Shown here in pieces: positions 35,001-42,683 of a DNA stretch of 64,000 bases. A program made the translations under genes and the position numbers. A model generated the notes under the pieces. The model made no database searches. It saw only the letters and a program-made list of their open reading frames with translations, and was not told where the DNA came from. The first letter of the stretch is position 1. The number at the start of each line of letters is the position of its first letter. This DNA comes from Peribacillus sp. FSL E2-0218 (GTDB lineage: Bacteria; Bacillota; Bacilli; Bacillales; DSM-1321), in assembly GCF_037992945.1 (NCBI RefSeq), contig NZ_CP150304.1:1553501-1617500 (forward strand), given 5' to 3'.

Positions 35001-35192
35001 ATCTGTTTGCCGCCCCATCCCCATACGAATATAAAGAGATGAATAAAGATTCAGCCTAAATAGCCAGTGATTTGTCTTGGTTTTTCTGTAAAAGTGAGCA
35101 TTCTGTTAATAATGCTTGATTTTATTGAATTTTATGATTGCCTCTTATAAAATGAAAGGTGATTAATAAATATAGAGAGGAATACAATTCTT

Positions 35193-35654
35193 ATGTCTTT
35201 ACCAATCCTTCCAACGATAAGTACAGCCTTCATTGTATTAAGTGCCATCACTGTTGCAATAGGCTGGTATCAAATTAAACAACGTAAAATCGAGACCCAT
35301 AAAAAAACGATGATGGTAGCTGCCGTCTTTGCGGTGATCTTTTTCGCCATCTATCTCTCTAGAACGGTGTTCATCGGCAGTACGTCATTTGGCGGACCGG
35401 ATGACATTAAAATTTACTATACGATCTTTTTGATCTTTCACATCACGCTTGCCACAACCGGAGCTGTCTTGGGAATCATCATGCTTACCACTGGATTTAA
35501 AGGGAATTTTGCCATTCATAAAAAAATTGGGCCTACGACAAGCATCATCTGGTTTTTCACCGGGATTACGGGAGTGGCCGTTTACATCCTGCTTTATGTC
35601 ATTTATCATGGCGGAGAGACGACCTCTTTAATAAAGGCGATCCTAGGATTTTAA
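35193..35654 (+). CDS. yozB: DUF420 protein, CtaM/YozB-like oxidase maturation factor
   Basis: 153 residues with four membrane helices and conserved His residues (ETHKKTMM, FHITLATTG, FAIHKKIGP, IYHGG). DUF420 members include S. aureus CtaM and B. subtilis YozB, reported to be needed for active aa3-type oxidase. Here it stands next to ctaG, which supports a role in haem A/copper oxidase maturation; in B. subtilis yozB lies elsewhere. ATG after AGAGAGGAA. Confidence 0.82.
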   Translation: MSLPILPTISTAFIVLSAITVAIGWYQIKQRKIETHKKTMMVAAVFAVIFFAIYLSRTVFIGSTSFGGPDDIKIYYTIFLIFHITLATTGAVLGIIMLTTGFKGNFAIHKKIGPTTSIIWFFTGITGVAVYILLYVIYHGGETTSLIKAILGF

Positions 35655-35661
35655 AATCATC

Positions 35662-35695
35662 AAAAAGCCTGGTGCAAAAAGCATCAGGCTTTCGT
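35662..35695. terminator. Convergent hairpin, yozB / yugN-like gene
   Basis: AAAGCCTG/CAGGCTTT with inner GTGC/GCAT. The T-run is short on the plus strand and an A-run supports the minus strand. Confidence 0.55.
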
Positions 35696-35743
35696 ATTAA
35701 ATTGCCGAACCTCTTATTTGCAACGCGCTTTTGTTGAAGGCTA

Positions 35744-36106
35744 TTACAGGCCGTTGAATTGTGTAAGTTCCTCTTTCACCTGTGCGAGGATTTTTTCACA
35801 TTGTTTAACTAGAGATGCAGGGAAATCCTCACCTTCGCCATATTCTACTCCATGTGGATAATAGTGTTTTCCCAATAGCGGAACCATCAGTTTGATGACC
35901 GCCCTGTGGGCCCCGACATCGCCTTCTGTGGCATAGCCAAGTATTCGCAAGTAAAAGGTGCCTTCTTTCAATTCGAATTTACGATCGTAACTGACTCTTT
36001 CATAATCCCATTGTTCGGCACGAATCAACCCATATTGCGGCATTAGGTCATCTAATCGGTTTAGGTCGGCTGAGATATTTTCAATTTCAAAGCTTTCAAA
36101 TTTCAC
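35744..36106 (-). CDS. YugN-like family protein
   Basis: 120 residues, soluble. The N-terminus MKFESFEIENISADLNRLDDLM and YERVSYDRKFELKEGTFYLRI are typical of the YugN-like family in Bacillaceae. Function unknown. The ATG follows AGGGGGTAC. Single-gene unit. Confidence 0.8.
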   Translation of the reverse strand: MKFESFEIENISADLNRLDDLMPQYGLIRAEQWDYERVSYDRKFELKEGTFYLRILGYATEGDVGAHRAVIKLMVPLLGKHYYPHGVEYGEGEDFPASLVKQCEKILAQVKEELTQFNGL

Positions 36107-36432
36107 GAGTAGTACCCCCTATGTTCAGTATTTAAGAATGAAAATGACATACCGGAAAATATTATGTACAAGAATATATTAAAAATCTCCAAGTATGTTT
36201 ATAATATACCATTTTATCCTATATTTTATAATAGTACGAATTGCTGGAAGTTGCAATGAACTAAAACCACCGTATTTTAATCATTCGCAAAAGTATCGCT
36301 AGTGAATAAATTTATTGAAGCGGCAGTTTATCGTAAATTAGAAAATTATGATTGAACAATGATATAATCAGGTAAGGTAAGCAAGGCTTTTGCATTGGAT
36401 ACATAAAATAGATAGAGAGAGGGTGTGTTCCT
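36107..36432. other. Intergenic region upstream of ylbC
   Basis: About 325 AT-rich bases between divergent genes. No ORF, repeat or strong hairpin was noticed. A weak TTGCAT at about 36391 may be the -35 of ylbC. Confidence 0.4.
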
Positions 36433-37491
36433 CTGCGCAGATTAGGTAAGGTTTTCGTGTTGATCATTATTTTTTTCGTTATTGGTATTTATCTTAATAT
36501 CGGCAATGAAGATGAAGGGAACCCTCTTATTGATGGTAATAAAGGTGTTAATCCCAATGAACATATAAATGAAAAGTCCAATTCCCCCGAAAAGGGAAGG
36601 GCGCCTAAAGCAACGGAAGGGTTGGCCGTGACAATCGGGAAAAATGCAAAAGAGATCGAAGAGGAGTTCGGTGAGCCAGATCGGATTGATCTGTCGGCCT
36701 ACGGATATGAATGGTGGGTTTATAAAAAGGACTATAGCCACTACATTCAACTAGCCATTGAATCTGGAAAAGTGGTATCGGCTTACGGAATCGGTGAGAA
36801 GGTTAATGTCGCGCCATTCAAGATCGGGCAAACCCTTGATGGCATCTATTCCAGCTTATATGTAGAACCTACGGTCGATATTGAGGTTGACGATAGTTCC
36901 TATCGTTTTGAATTGTCTGAGGAAGATATGAATATGAGGCCGTTGATCAAACTTGGGAACATTCATGTTCAGCTGTATTTGGATAAATTCACAGGGACCG
37001 TATCAAGCATCCGATTTTTAAATGATTCCGCCCTTTTGAAGCAACAGCCCTATGAGTTGACCTATCATGGTAAACTTCCGAGCGCTGAGACTTTATCCGA
37101 AGAGGACTTGAAGAAGGTGGATGATGGGAATGAACAGCAAATTTTTGATATCACCAATATCATGCGCAGCAGGTTCGATTTGAAGCCTCTGGAATGGGAA
37201 GGTCCTACAGCGGAGGTTGCTTATCTTCATAGCAGGGAAATGACCGACTCGATTGAAGGAACACATGTTTCCGAAGCGAAAGGCGACTTGGAAAAACGGC
37301 TTGATGCTGGTCATGTTACATACAAGGCAGCAGGTGAGAATATTGCCGCTAAATATGTAGACGCAGCAGCGGTGATGGAAGGCTGGCTTAATAGCAAGGG
37401 TCATCGTGATACGATGCTGAGTGAGGAATTCACCGGTCTAGGGGTCGGCGTTTATAACAAATATTACACCCAGAATTTCATAAAAAAATAA
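36433..37491 (+). CDS. ylbC: CAP/SCP domain protein YlbC
   Basis: 352 residues if started at the CTG at 36433 (giving LRRLGKVFVLIIIFFVIGIYL, a typical basic-plus-hydrophobic anchor; GAGGGTG lies upstream). The GTG at 36457 is the conservative alternative but removes the basic residues. Residues about 55-200 are the CAP-associated domain (VTIGKNAKEIEEEFGEP) and the C-terminal 120 are the CAP domain: IMRSRFDLKPLEW, HVSEAKGD, GENIAA and GHRDTML. Extracellular or membrane-anchored; role unproven, possibly at the cell wall or spore surface. Confidence 0.85.
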   Translation: MRRLGKVFVLIIIFFVIGIYLNIGNEDEGNPLIDGNKGVNPNEHINEKSNSPEKGRAPKATEGLAVTIGKNAKEIEEEFGEPDRIDLSAYGYEWWVYKKDYSHYIQLAIESGKVVSAYGIGEKVNVAPFKIGQTLDGIYSSLYVEPTVDIEVDDSSYRFELSEEDMNMRPLIKLGNIHVQLYLDKFTGTVSSIRFLNDSALLKQQPYELTYHGKLPSAETLSEEDLKKVDDGNEQQIFDITNIMRSRFDLKPLEWEGPTAEVAYLHSREMTDSIEGTHVSEAKGDLEKRLDAGHVTYKAAGENIAAKYVDAAAVMEGWLNSKGHRDTMLSEEFTGLGVGVYNKYYTQNFIKK

Positions 37492-37492
37492 C

Positions 37493-37521
37493 AAAACGGA
37501 TCCGCAATGGGTCCGTTTTTC
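37493..37521. terminator. Bidirectional terminator, ylbC / thioesterase
   Basis: AAAACGGA/TCCGTTTT stem with an inner CC/GG and a five-T tail. Confidence 0.85.
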
Positions 37522-38029
37522 ATTTTCTGGCATCTTGCATTTTCAAGATGAAAAAATTTCCCGTGGATACAGCACACAGTTCCCCATCATCACGGTGGAC
37601 CTTCCCCACGATGATGATCGTTTTGCTTCCGGTATGGATTAATTCGCATGTGCATGTCAATGAATCACCGATGGCTGGTTTAACATATCTGACCTGGATA
37701 TCCGTAGTCACCGTTGCATGGCCTTTTGGAACGGTCGAGCTTGCCAGCGTCCCCATGGCCGTATCAATAAGAGTGGCTATCATGCCTCCATGGGTAATGT
37801 TCAATTCATTATGTACAAGAGGCGTGTTGGGCATGGTCATCGTAAGTCTCGTCCCGTCGGTGCATATATTCTTATTTAACTGGAGCAGGCTGGAAATATA
37901 GGAATATTTCCTTTGCTCCCTTCTTGCTTTTAGTCCGGAGATTAATCCGGATAAAATGGATAACTCTGTTGCATCCGCTGACTCTGCCAGCTTTTGAAAT
38001 TCTCTGATCACATCACCTGAATCCATCAT
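37520..38029 (-). CDS. PaaI-type hotdog-fold thioesterase
   Basis: 169 residues. A hotdog domain in the C-terminal two thirds with NITHGGMIATLIDTAMG, the PaaI/HGG motif that places the catalytic acid after the helix. The N-terminal 55 residues form a charged helical extension. It likely hydrolyses an acyl-CoA; the physiological substrate cannot be told. ATG at 38029 is 7 nt after AAGGAGG. Confidence 0.83.
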   Translation of the reverse strand: MMDSGDVIREFQKLAESADATELSILSGLISGLKARREQRKYSYISSLLQLNKNICTDGTRLTMTMPNTPLVHNELNITHGGMIATLIDTAMGTLASSTVPKGHATVTTDIQVRYVKPAIGDSLTCTCELIHTGSKTIIIVGKVHRDDGELCAVSTGNFFILKMQDARK

Positions 38030-38165
38030 GGAATTCCCTCCTTCATTCCTTTACCTATATTATACTATAAAGAAAATGAATGACAGTAGAAAAGGGAGCG
38101 ATGCACTTTTTATTTCCCTGTTGCATATGGTGAAATAGGCGATGTCTAAGTGTGAGGTGAGAGTA

Positions 38166-38597
38166 ATGGCAAAAAAAAAGCGCCCCTCCGTGGATGGATT
38201 TAGGGAGTTTGTCAAGAAGCACCCTTATTTAGTGAATGAAGTGAGAAACAAGCAAGCAACATGGCAGGAACTTTTTGAGGAATGGTATTTACTCGGTGAG
38301 GATCATCCGCGCTGGCAGGCTGAAGTCGGCATGAATCAACCTGTTGTGAATGCAGGATCTCCAACACAGCCGGTGGAAAAGGAAGAAAGTACGGAGTTGA
38401 TCGGTACGATAATGAGTGCAGTCAAAAATATGGATATGGGGCAGATTCAACAATATATTGTGAATGCCAACCAGGCGATCGGAGCCATCCAAGGAGTTCT
38501 ATCTGCTTTTCAGGGAAATAAATCAGGGGGTGAATCGAGCCCTCCTGCAAAAGAAAAAGAGCAGAGAACCAACCCTTTTTTATTCACAAAAGATTAA
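38166..38597 (+). CDS. ylbD: YlbD-type spore coat protein
   Basis: 143 residues; ATG at 38166 after GTGAGGTGAGAG. The N-terminal half (FREFVKKHPYLVNEVR, TWQELFEEWYLLGEDHPRW) is the YlbD family domain; the C-terminal half is low complexity and hydrophilic. YlbD is counted among B. subtilis coat proteins made under SigE control. Its position before ylbE is the conserved one. Confidence 0.82.
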   Translation: MAKKKRPSVDGFREFVKKHPYLVNEVRNKQATWQELFEEWYLLGEDHPRWQAEVGMNQPVVNAGSPTQPVEKEESTELIGTIMSAVKNMDMGQIQQYIVNANQAIGAIQGVLSAFQGNKSGGESSPPAKEKEQRTNPFLFTKD

Positions 38598-38609
38598 GGA
38601 GGGATTTTG

Positions 38610-38852
38610 ATGCGTCAGAATATATATGAATTCATTCAAACGAATGAAGATATGCGAAATTACTTGAGAGTTCAACCTGCTTGGTACAAAAGATTAATGC
38701 GTAATCCTCATGAAGTGGATGTTTTCGAAACTGAGGCTAAATATTATTTCGAGAAGTCGATTCCTCATCGTGTTTCTAAATTTTCCGAAAGCGTTCAGGT
38801 TGCCTCGATGATGCTTCATATGTTTCAAGCCATGAACGCTCCCGGTGAATGA
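38610..38852 (+). CDS. ylbE: YlbE-like family protein
   Basis: 80 residues, MRQNIYEFIQTNEDMRNYLRVQPAWYKRL is the YlbE family start. Soluble, helical; function unknown. ATG at 38610, preceded by GGAGGG; 12 nt after ylbD, so the pair is an operon. Confidence 0.85.
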   Translation: MRQNIYEFIQTNEDMRNYLRVQPAWYKRLMRNPHEVDVFETEAKYYFEKSIPHRVSKFSESVQVASMMLHMFQAMNAPGE

Positions 38853-38912
38853 AGAAAAAAAGAGTAATTTACTCCGTTTTGCTAACAATAAAGGCAAAAG
38901 GGGGACGATGGT

Positions 38913-39338
38913 ATGAGAAAATTGATTGTCGGTCTAGCAGTGTTGATGGCAGTGGCGGGTTGTGGCAAGAAAATACCCGAACCTGAAAATGCAAAAATGG
39001 CTATACAGGATGTATCAACCCTAAAAGCTGCCACCACTGTATCAAGCATTCGAAATTCAGATGAGGATTTTCGGGTGAAAACGTTTGTAAAGGGCAACGC
39101 CGTTTATGTAGAGTGCTACTTGAAAAACTATGGTTTTTCAAACGAGAATGGTGAAAATGCGGCAACGGTGTCCGTATATATTGATAATGATAAAAAAGTC
39201 GATATGAAAACGGCAGCATTTATTGTAAAGGATGTCCCGAGTGGCAGGCATAAAATGAAGCTTGAGATATTGAATGGTTCTGGAAAGAAAACGGGACTGC
39301 AAAAAGAGTTTGAGGTACATATCACTTCTTCGCTCTAA
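38913..39338 (+). CDS. Small lipoprotein, unknown family
   Basis: 141 residues. Signal peptide with lipobox AVAGC (Cys17) followed by a short linker and a compact domain rich in beta-strands (FVKGNAVYVECYLKNYGF, KLEILNGSGKKTGLQKEF), which resembles an immunoglobulin-like fold by pattern only. ATG after AAAAGGGGGAC. It has no counterpart between ylbE and ylbF in B. subtilis as I recall that region. I assign no function. Confidence 0.75.
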   Translation: MRKLIVGLAVLMAVAGCGKKIPEPENAKMAIQDVSTLKAATTVSSIRNSDEDFRVKTFVKGNAVYVECYLKNYGFSNENGENAATVSVYIDNDKKVDMKTAAFIVKDVPSGRHKMKLEILNGSGKKTGLQKEFEVHITSSL

Positions 39339-39398
39339 TTAAACCATTAGCATCTGTAAGGGAGTAATGGTAAAATGAAGGTGGAGGTGAGCTTGTTA

Positions 39399-39848
39399 AT
39401 GCTTGCTACTATGGAAATCATCGACATTCTGCAACAGGCTGATGGATTAGCTGAAATGATCCTTCATTCTGAAATAGGAGAAGAATATCTCCTTAGTTTA
39501 TATAAATTACAGAGCGACAAAGAGGCACAGCAAAAAATCTCGAAGTTCACTTCTTTGAAGGATCTATTCGAGGATGTCCAAAGGTTCGGTAAATATCATC
39601 CGGATTATAAACGCATCAACTTAGAAACGAGAGAGGCAAAACGGGATATGGATATGCACTCTACCGTTGCCGATTTCAAAAGGGCGGAGACCGAACTGCA
39701 ATCCGTTCTTGATGAAATCAGCGGAAGGATCGGCCGCGCGGTTTCGGAGCAAGTCAAAACGCCTGCGGGCAATCCATTTTTTGTCTCTTCGGGTGGGTGT
39801 TCAACCGGAAGCTGTGGCACTGGAGGAAGCTGCGGGTGCTCTGCCTAA
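39399..39848 (+). CDS. ylbF: YlbF, RNase Y regulator (Y-complex subunit)
   Basis: 149 residues. ATG at 39399 gives MLATMEIIDILQQ, aligned with B. subtilis YlbF; GGAGGTGA is upstream. The helical Com_YlbF domain includes VQRFGKYHPDY and VADFKRAETELQSVLDEI. The C-terminal tail has four Cys in a Gly/Ser-rich stretch (GGCSTGSCGTGGSCGC). YlbF, YmcA and YaaT form a complex that directs RNase Y maturation of operon mRNAs and affects competence, biofilm and sporulation; the purified complex binds Fe-S clusters. Confidence 0.93.
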   Translation: MLATMEIIDILQQADGLAEMILHSEIGEEYLLSLYKLQSDKEAQQKISKFTSLKDLFEDVQRFGKYHPDYKRINLETREAKRDMDMHSTVADFKRAETELQSVLDEISGRIGRAVSEQVKTPAGNPFFVSSGGCSTGSCGTGGSCGCSA

Positions 39849-39898
39849 CTAGTCGAACCTAAAGGTTTGCTGGTTGGCCGGCTTTGACGCAGTGCATT

Positions 39899-39944
39899 AA
39901 AGCCATCGGAATTCGTTAGTTTTCTCGGAGTCCGGTGGCTTTTC
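39899..39944 (+). terminator. Terminator of ylbF
   Basis: AGCCAtCGGA (39901-39910) pairs with TCCGgTGGCT (39931-39940), followed by four Ts. Confidence 0.7.
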
Positions 39945-39969
39945 CATGTGCAGAACCTTAGGGAAGCGG

Positions 39970-40293
39970 TCAACTGCGAAAAAGGATACAATCCGGACAA
40001 AGATTTCCGCAGCAAAACATCTTTTTCTGCGGGACAAAAAAACGATGGCGGAATACATATACCTGCTCTTCCTGCCTGACGAAAATGGTTTCACAATGGA
40101 GCTGCTTGCCGCGCATCGAATGGCTCGCAGCCTTTTTTATGAGGAAAAAAAGCAACCCTTCATCCTTTTCCGGTGATTGGTAATGGATATATATAAAGGG
40201 GATGCCGGTGAACTTCTTTACCGACGCTTCGGTAATTTCATCATTAGCCAGAAGGTGAACGATAAATTGATGCCAAATTTGATCTAAATCCAT
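39970..40293 (-). CDS. Small cysteine-cluster protein between ylbF and ylbG, unknown
   Basis: 107 residues. ATG at 40293 has GGAAGGGAG upstream at good spacing, and the frame is more protein-like than the overlapping plus-strand frames. The C-terminus has four clustered cysteines, CCGNLCPDC, capable of binding zinc or an Fe-S cluster. The remainder (MDLDQIWHQFIVHLLANDE, TGIPFIYIHYQSPE, HCETIFVRQEEQVYVFRHRFF) looks like a small alpha/beta domain. Not recognised. Confidence 0.65.
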   Translation of the reverse strand: MDLDQIWHQFIVHLLANDEITEASVKKFTGIPFIYIHYQSPEKDEGLLFFLIKKAASHSMRGKQLHCETIFVRQEEQVYVFRHRFFVPQKKMFCCGNLCPDCILFRS

Positions 40294-40360
40294 TTTTTTT
40301 GAGCTCCCTTCCAGTAATTATATTCATAATAGTGAGAGAATTTCGTTTATAATCTTTTTC

Positions 40361-40389
40361 TTGGTTGAAAGTAAAGATTCTGCTATGCT
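40361..40389 (+). promoter_or_regulatory. Promoter of ylbG
   Basis: TTGGTT (40361-40366), 17 bp, TATGCT (40384-40389) with an extended -10 TG. Predicted start about 35 nt before ylbG. Confidence 0.5.
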
Positions 40390-40429
40390 ACACTTAGTTA
40401 AAACCTTTATAAAAGGGAGTTATTGAGAT

Positions 40430-40705
40430 ATGCTTGGAGCGAGACAAGGAATCATCGTCTATTTACATACATTAAAACAAGCGAAAATGCTTAGGAAATT
40501 TGGAAATATCCATTATGTTTCGAAAAAACTGAAATATGTGGTCCTATATACGAATATGGATGAGGTGGAGCCCTTAGTGGAAAAGCTGAACAATTATTCG
40601 TTCGTAAAAAAAGTGGACCTCTCTTATAAGCCATTCTTGAAGGTGGAATACGAAAACTCCAAACCGGATAAGGCGAAGGAATATGATTATAAGATGGGGA
40701 TTTGA
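40430..40705 (+). CDS. ylbG: YlbG (UPF0298)
   Basis: 91 residues, RQGIIVYLHTLKQAKMLRKFGNIHYVSKKLKYVVLY is the YlbG/DUF2129 signature. Small ferredoxin-like fold by family; function unknown. ATG follows AAAGGGAG. Own terminator directly after. Confidence 0.92.
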   Translation: MLGARQGIIVYLHTLKQAKMLRKFGNIHYVSKKLKYVVLYTNMDEVEPLVEKLNNYSFVKKVDLSYKPFLKVEYENSKPDKAKEYDYKMGI

Positions 40706-40738
40706 AAAAAACTGACTCAAAAAGAGTCAGTTTTTTTT
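40705..40738. terminator. Bidirectional terminator after ylbG
   Basis: CTGACTC/GAGTCAG with five A loop, A-run before and eight Ts after. It also ends the convergent gene at 40737. Confidence 0.92.
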
Positions 40739-41126
40739 AGCCCAATGGAGGAAGGTATCTATTCATTCGCAAAATGCCGATTAAGTGCTGGTAGTAGAGC
40801 TCGGTTTCTGCAAAAAGCACCGAGGATTTCACATCGATTTCGATGATCGGTTTATCGAGCTCCTCAGCCAAGTTCTCAAAAAGCTCATAGCGTTTATTTT
40901 TGGTAATATGCGGATTCGGTATACCTTCACGGCAAATATAAAGCGGTTGGAATTTACCGGGATCCGTAGGCTGCATAACGATGACCATGGAGGTTACCTG
41001 TTTATCGTTTATGGTTGTATGCAGCGCCAAAAGCCTGATGACACGATGTTTTTGGTTGCGCCCTACCTCGAGCAATTCATATATATCAGAATGTCCTTGT
41101 CCAAGTTCAATAAAACGTTGAATCAA
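40737..41126 (-). CDS. Conserved hypothetical protein
   Basis: 129 residues, soluble: MIQRFIELGQGHSDIYELLEVGRNQ, then RLLALHTTIND and QPTDPGKFQPLYICREGIP. I recall a conserved Bacillaceae hypothetical of this kind between ylbG and rsmD but know no function. The ATG at 41126 follows AGGAGAGG. Convergent with ylbG. Confidence 0.75.
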   Translation of the reverse strand: MIQRFIELGQGHSDIYELLEVGRNQKHRVIRLLALHTTINDKQVTSMVIVMQPTDPGKFQPLYICREGIPNPHITKNKRYELFENLAEELDKPIIEIDVKSSVLFAETELYYQHLIGILRMNRYLPPLG

Positions 41127-41238
41127 TTAAACCTCTCCTAACTTGCTTATTATTCATTACTTTATCATTTTCCTCCTTAAAAGAGAAGGACAACTTATGT
41201 TGAATCATGACAAGAGATGATTGGTTTAATCGGTACAT

Positions 41239-41272
41239 AAAAAAAGCCCTGCAAAAAATTTGCAGGGTCCTT
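41239..41272 (-). terminator. Orphan hairpin with minus-strand T-run
   Basis: CCCTGCAAA (41247-41255) pairs with TTTGCAGGG (41259-41267). On the minus strand it is followed by seven Ts (plus 41239-41245). No minus-strand gene ends here. Confidence 0.6.
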
Positions 41273-41329
41273 CTATGTCTAACTATGGACCAGAAGGCAA
41301 AGGGAGAGGAGAAACCGGAGGAAGAACTT

Positions 41330-41428
41330 ATGGGGAAACGTAAGCCTTCTCCGCGGTTGGCAACAACACCTAAAAAGGAATGTTGTTATTCTTATTATGA
41401 CCAAAATTTGTTATCTTATTCAAAATGA
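41330..41428 (+). CDS. Possible 32-residue small protein
   Basis: ATG at 41330 is placed 7 nt after CGGAGGA, a very good ribosome site. It encodes MGKRKPSPRLATTPKKECC and a tyrosine-rich tail. Basic, no membrane segment. It might instead be chance, since the same segment could hold a minus-strand RNA ending at 41239. Low certainty. Confidence 0.3.
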   Translation: MGKRKPSPRLATTPKKECCYSYYDQNLLSYSK

Positions 41429-41573
41429 ATGAGATTTGTAAATTTGTCCTCCAGAGGAAACCAAAAGGGAAGCCCATCGCGCCATGAGGAATCGTATTAA
41501 ATATTGGCTTGCTTTTTCGAATATGTTAGGATAGGAAAGTAACAGAAATTTGTCATAAAATGTGGTGAGAATG

Positions 41574-42149
41574 ATGAGGGTCGTTTCCGGTATTTGTAAA
41601 GGAAGACCACTTAAGGCTGTACCGGGTACAGGAACCCGGCCGACTACGGATAAAGTGAAGGAATCCATCTTTAATATGATTGGACCTTATTTCGAAGGAG
41701 GTTTAGTCCTCGATTTGTTTGCAGGTAGCGGCGGCCTTGGAATTGAAGCGTTAAGCAGGGGCATGGATAAAGCCATATTTGTCGATCGCGACTTTAAAGC
41801 AAATCAAACGGTTAAATCCAATTTGGAGCTATGTAAGTTTACAGACCGTGCAGAAGTTTATAAAAATGATTCAGAGCGTGCTTTGAAAGCCTTGGTCAAG
41901 AGGGAAATGGCGTTTGAGTTAATTTTTCTTGATCCGCCGTATAAGAAACAAAAGCTAGTGGAAATTTTGGAAGAAATACATAAATACCGATTACTGAGCG
42001 ATATGGGGTATATCGTTTGTGAACATGGACATGACGTTACGTTGCCGGAAAGTGTTGCCGGCTTTACCGTTAAGCGGAAAGAAGTGTATGGCGTCATTGC
42101 TGTTACGATATATCACTGGGGAAACGTACACGAACAGGGGGAACTATGA
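41574..42149 (+). CDS. rsmD: 16S rRNA (guanine966-N2)-methyltransferase
   Basis: 191 residues from the ATG at 41574 (MRVVSGICKGRPLKAVPG), the start that matches B. subtilis YlbH; a tandem ATG lies at 41571. Rossmann-fold SAM site DLFAGSGGLGIEALSRG and the catalytic motif LDPPYKK of N6/N2 methylases. Acts on 16S rRNA G966 during 30S assembly. The stop codon abuts coaD. Confidence 0.94.
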   Translation: MRVVSGICKGRPLKAVPGTGTRPTTDKVKESIFNMIGPYFEGGLVLDLFAGSGGLGIEALSRGMDKAIFVDRDFKANQTVKSNLELCKFTDRAEVYKNDSERALKALVKREMAFELIFLDPPYKKQKLVEILEEIHKYRLLSDMGYIVCEHGHDVTLPESVAGFTVKRKEVYGVIAVTIYHWGNVHEQGEL

Positions 42150-42635
42150 ATGTCCAAAATAGCGATTTGTCCAGGGAGTTTTGATCCAATAACATTCGGT
42201 CATCTTGATATCATTCAAAGGGGAGCCAATGTTTTCGATGAGGTATATGTCGTCATCGTGAATAATTCAGCGAAGAATTCCCTTTTTTCAGTGGAAGAAA
42301 GGCTGGAATTGATTACGGAAGCTACGAAACATATGCCTAATGTTAAAGTGGATTTCTATCAAGGATTGACGGTCGACTATGCTGAAAGCGTTTCCGCCAA
42401 CGCCATTATCAGGGGATTACGGGCGACTTCCGACTTTGAATACGAAATGCAGGGAACTTCCATGAACCGCTTCCTTAACAATAAAATTGAGTCATTCTTT
42501 ATCATGACTAAAAATCAATATTCTTTCTTGAGTTCAAGTATCGTGAAAGAGGTCGCGAAATATGGAGGAGATATCTCCGAACTAGTTCCGCCTGTTGTCC
42601 AGGAAGCCCTTGCCAAAAAGTACGCACAACAGTAA
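42150..42635 (+). CDS. coaD: Phosphopantetheine adenylyltransferase
   Basis: 161 residues, penultimate step of coenzyme A synthesis. Nucleotidyltransferase motif GSFDPITFGHLDII (T/HxGH) and the second motif YSFLSSSIVKEVA are intact, as is IIRGLRATSDFEYE. ATG directly follows the rsmD stop, with AGGGGGAAC upstream. Confidence 0.97.
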   Translation: MSKIAICPGSFDPITFGHLDIIQRGANVFDEVYVVIVNNSAKNSLFSVEERLELITEATKHMPNVKVDFYQGLTVDYAESVSANAIIRGLRATSDFEYEMQGTSMNRFLNNKIESFFIMTKNQYSFLSSSIVKEVAKYGGDISELVPPVVQEALAKKYAQQ

Positions 42636-42637
42636 AA

Positions 42638-42683
42638 ACAGAAAAAAAGAGCATTGCCAGCCGCGCAATGCTCTTTTTTCTGT
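42638..42683. terminator. Bidirectional terminator, coaD / ylbJ
   Basis: Near-perfect palindrome AAAAAGAGCATTGC/GCAATGCTCTTTTT with flanking ACAG/CTGT. Confidence 0.93.

Noticed and set aside
39946..40176. 76-codon plus-strand frame between ylbF and ylbG
   Set aside because: Opposite strand to the better-supported 107-residue gene with a good ribosome site and Cys cluster.
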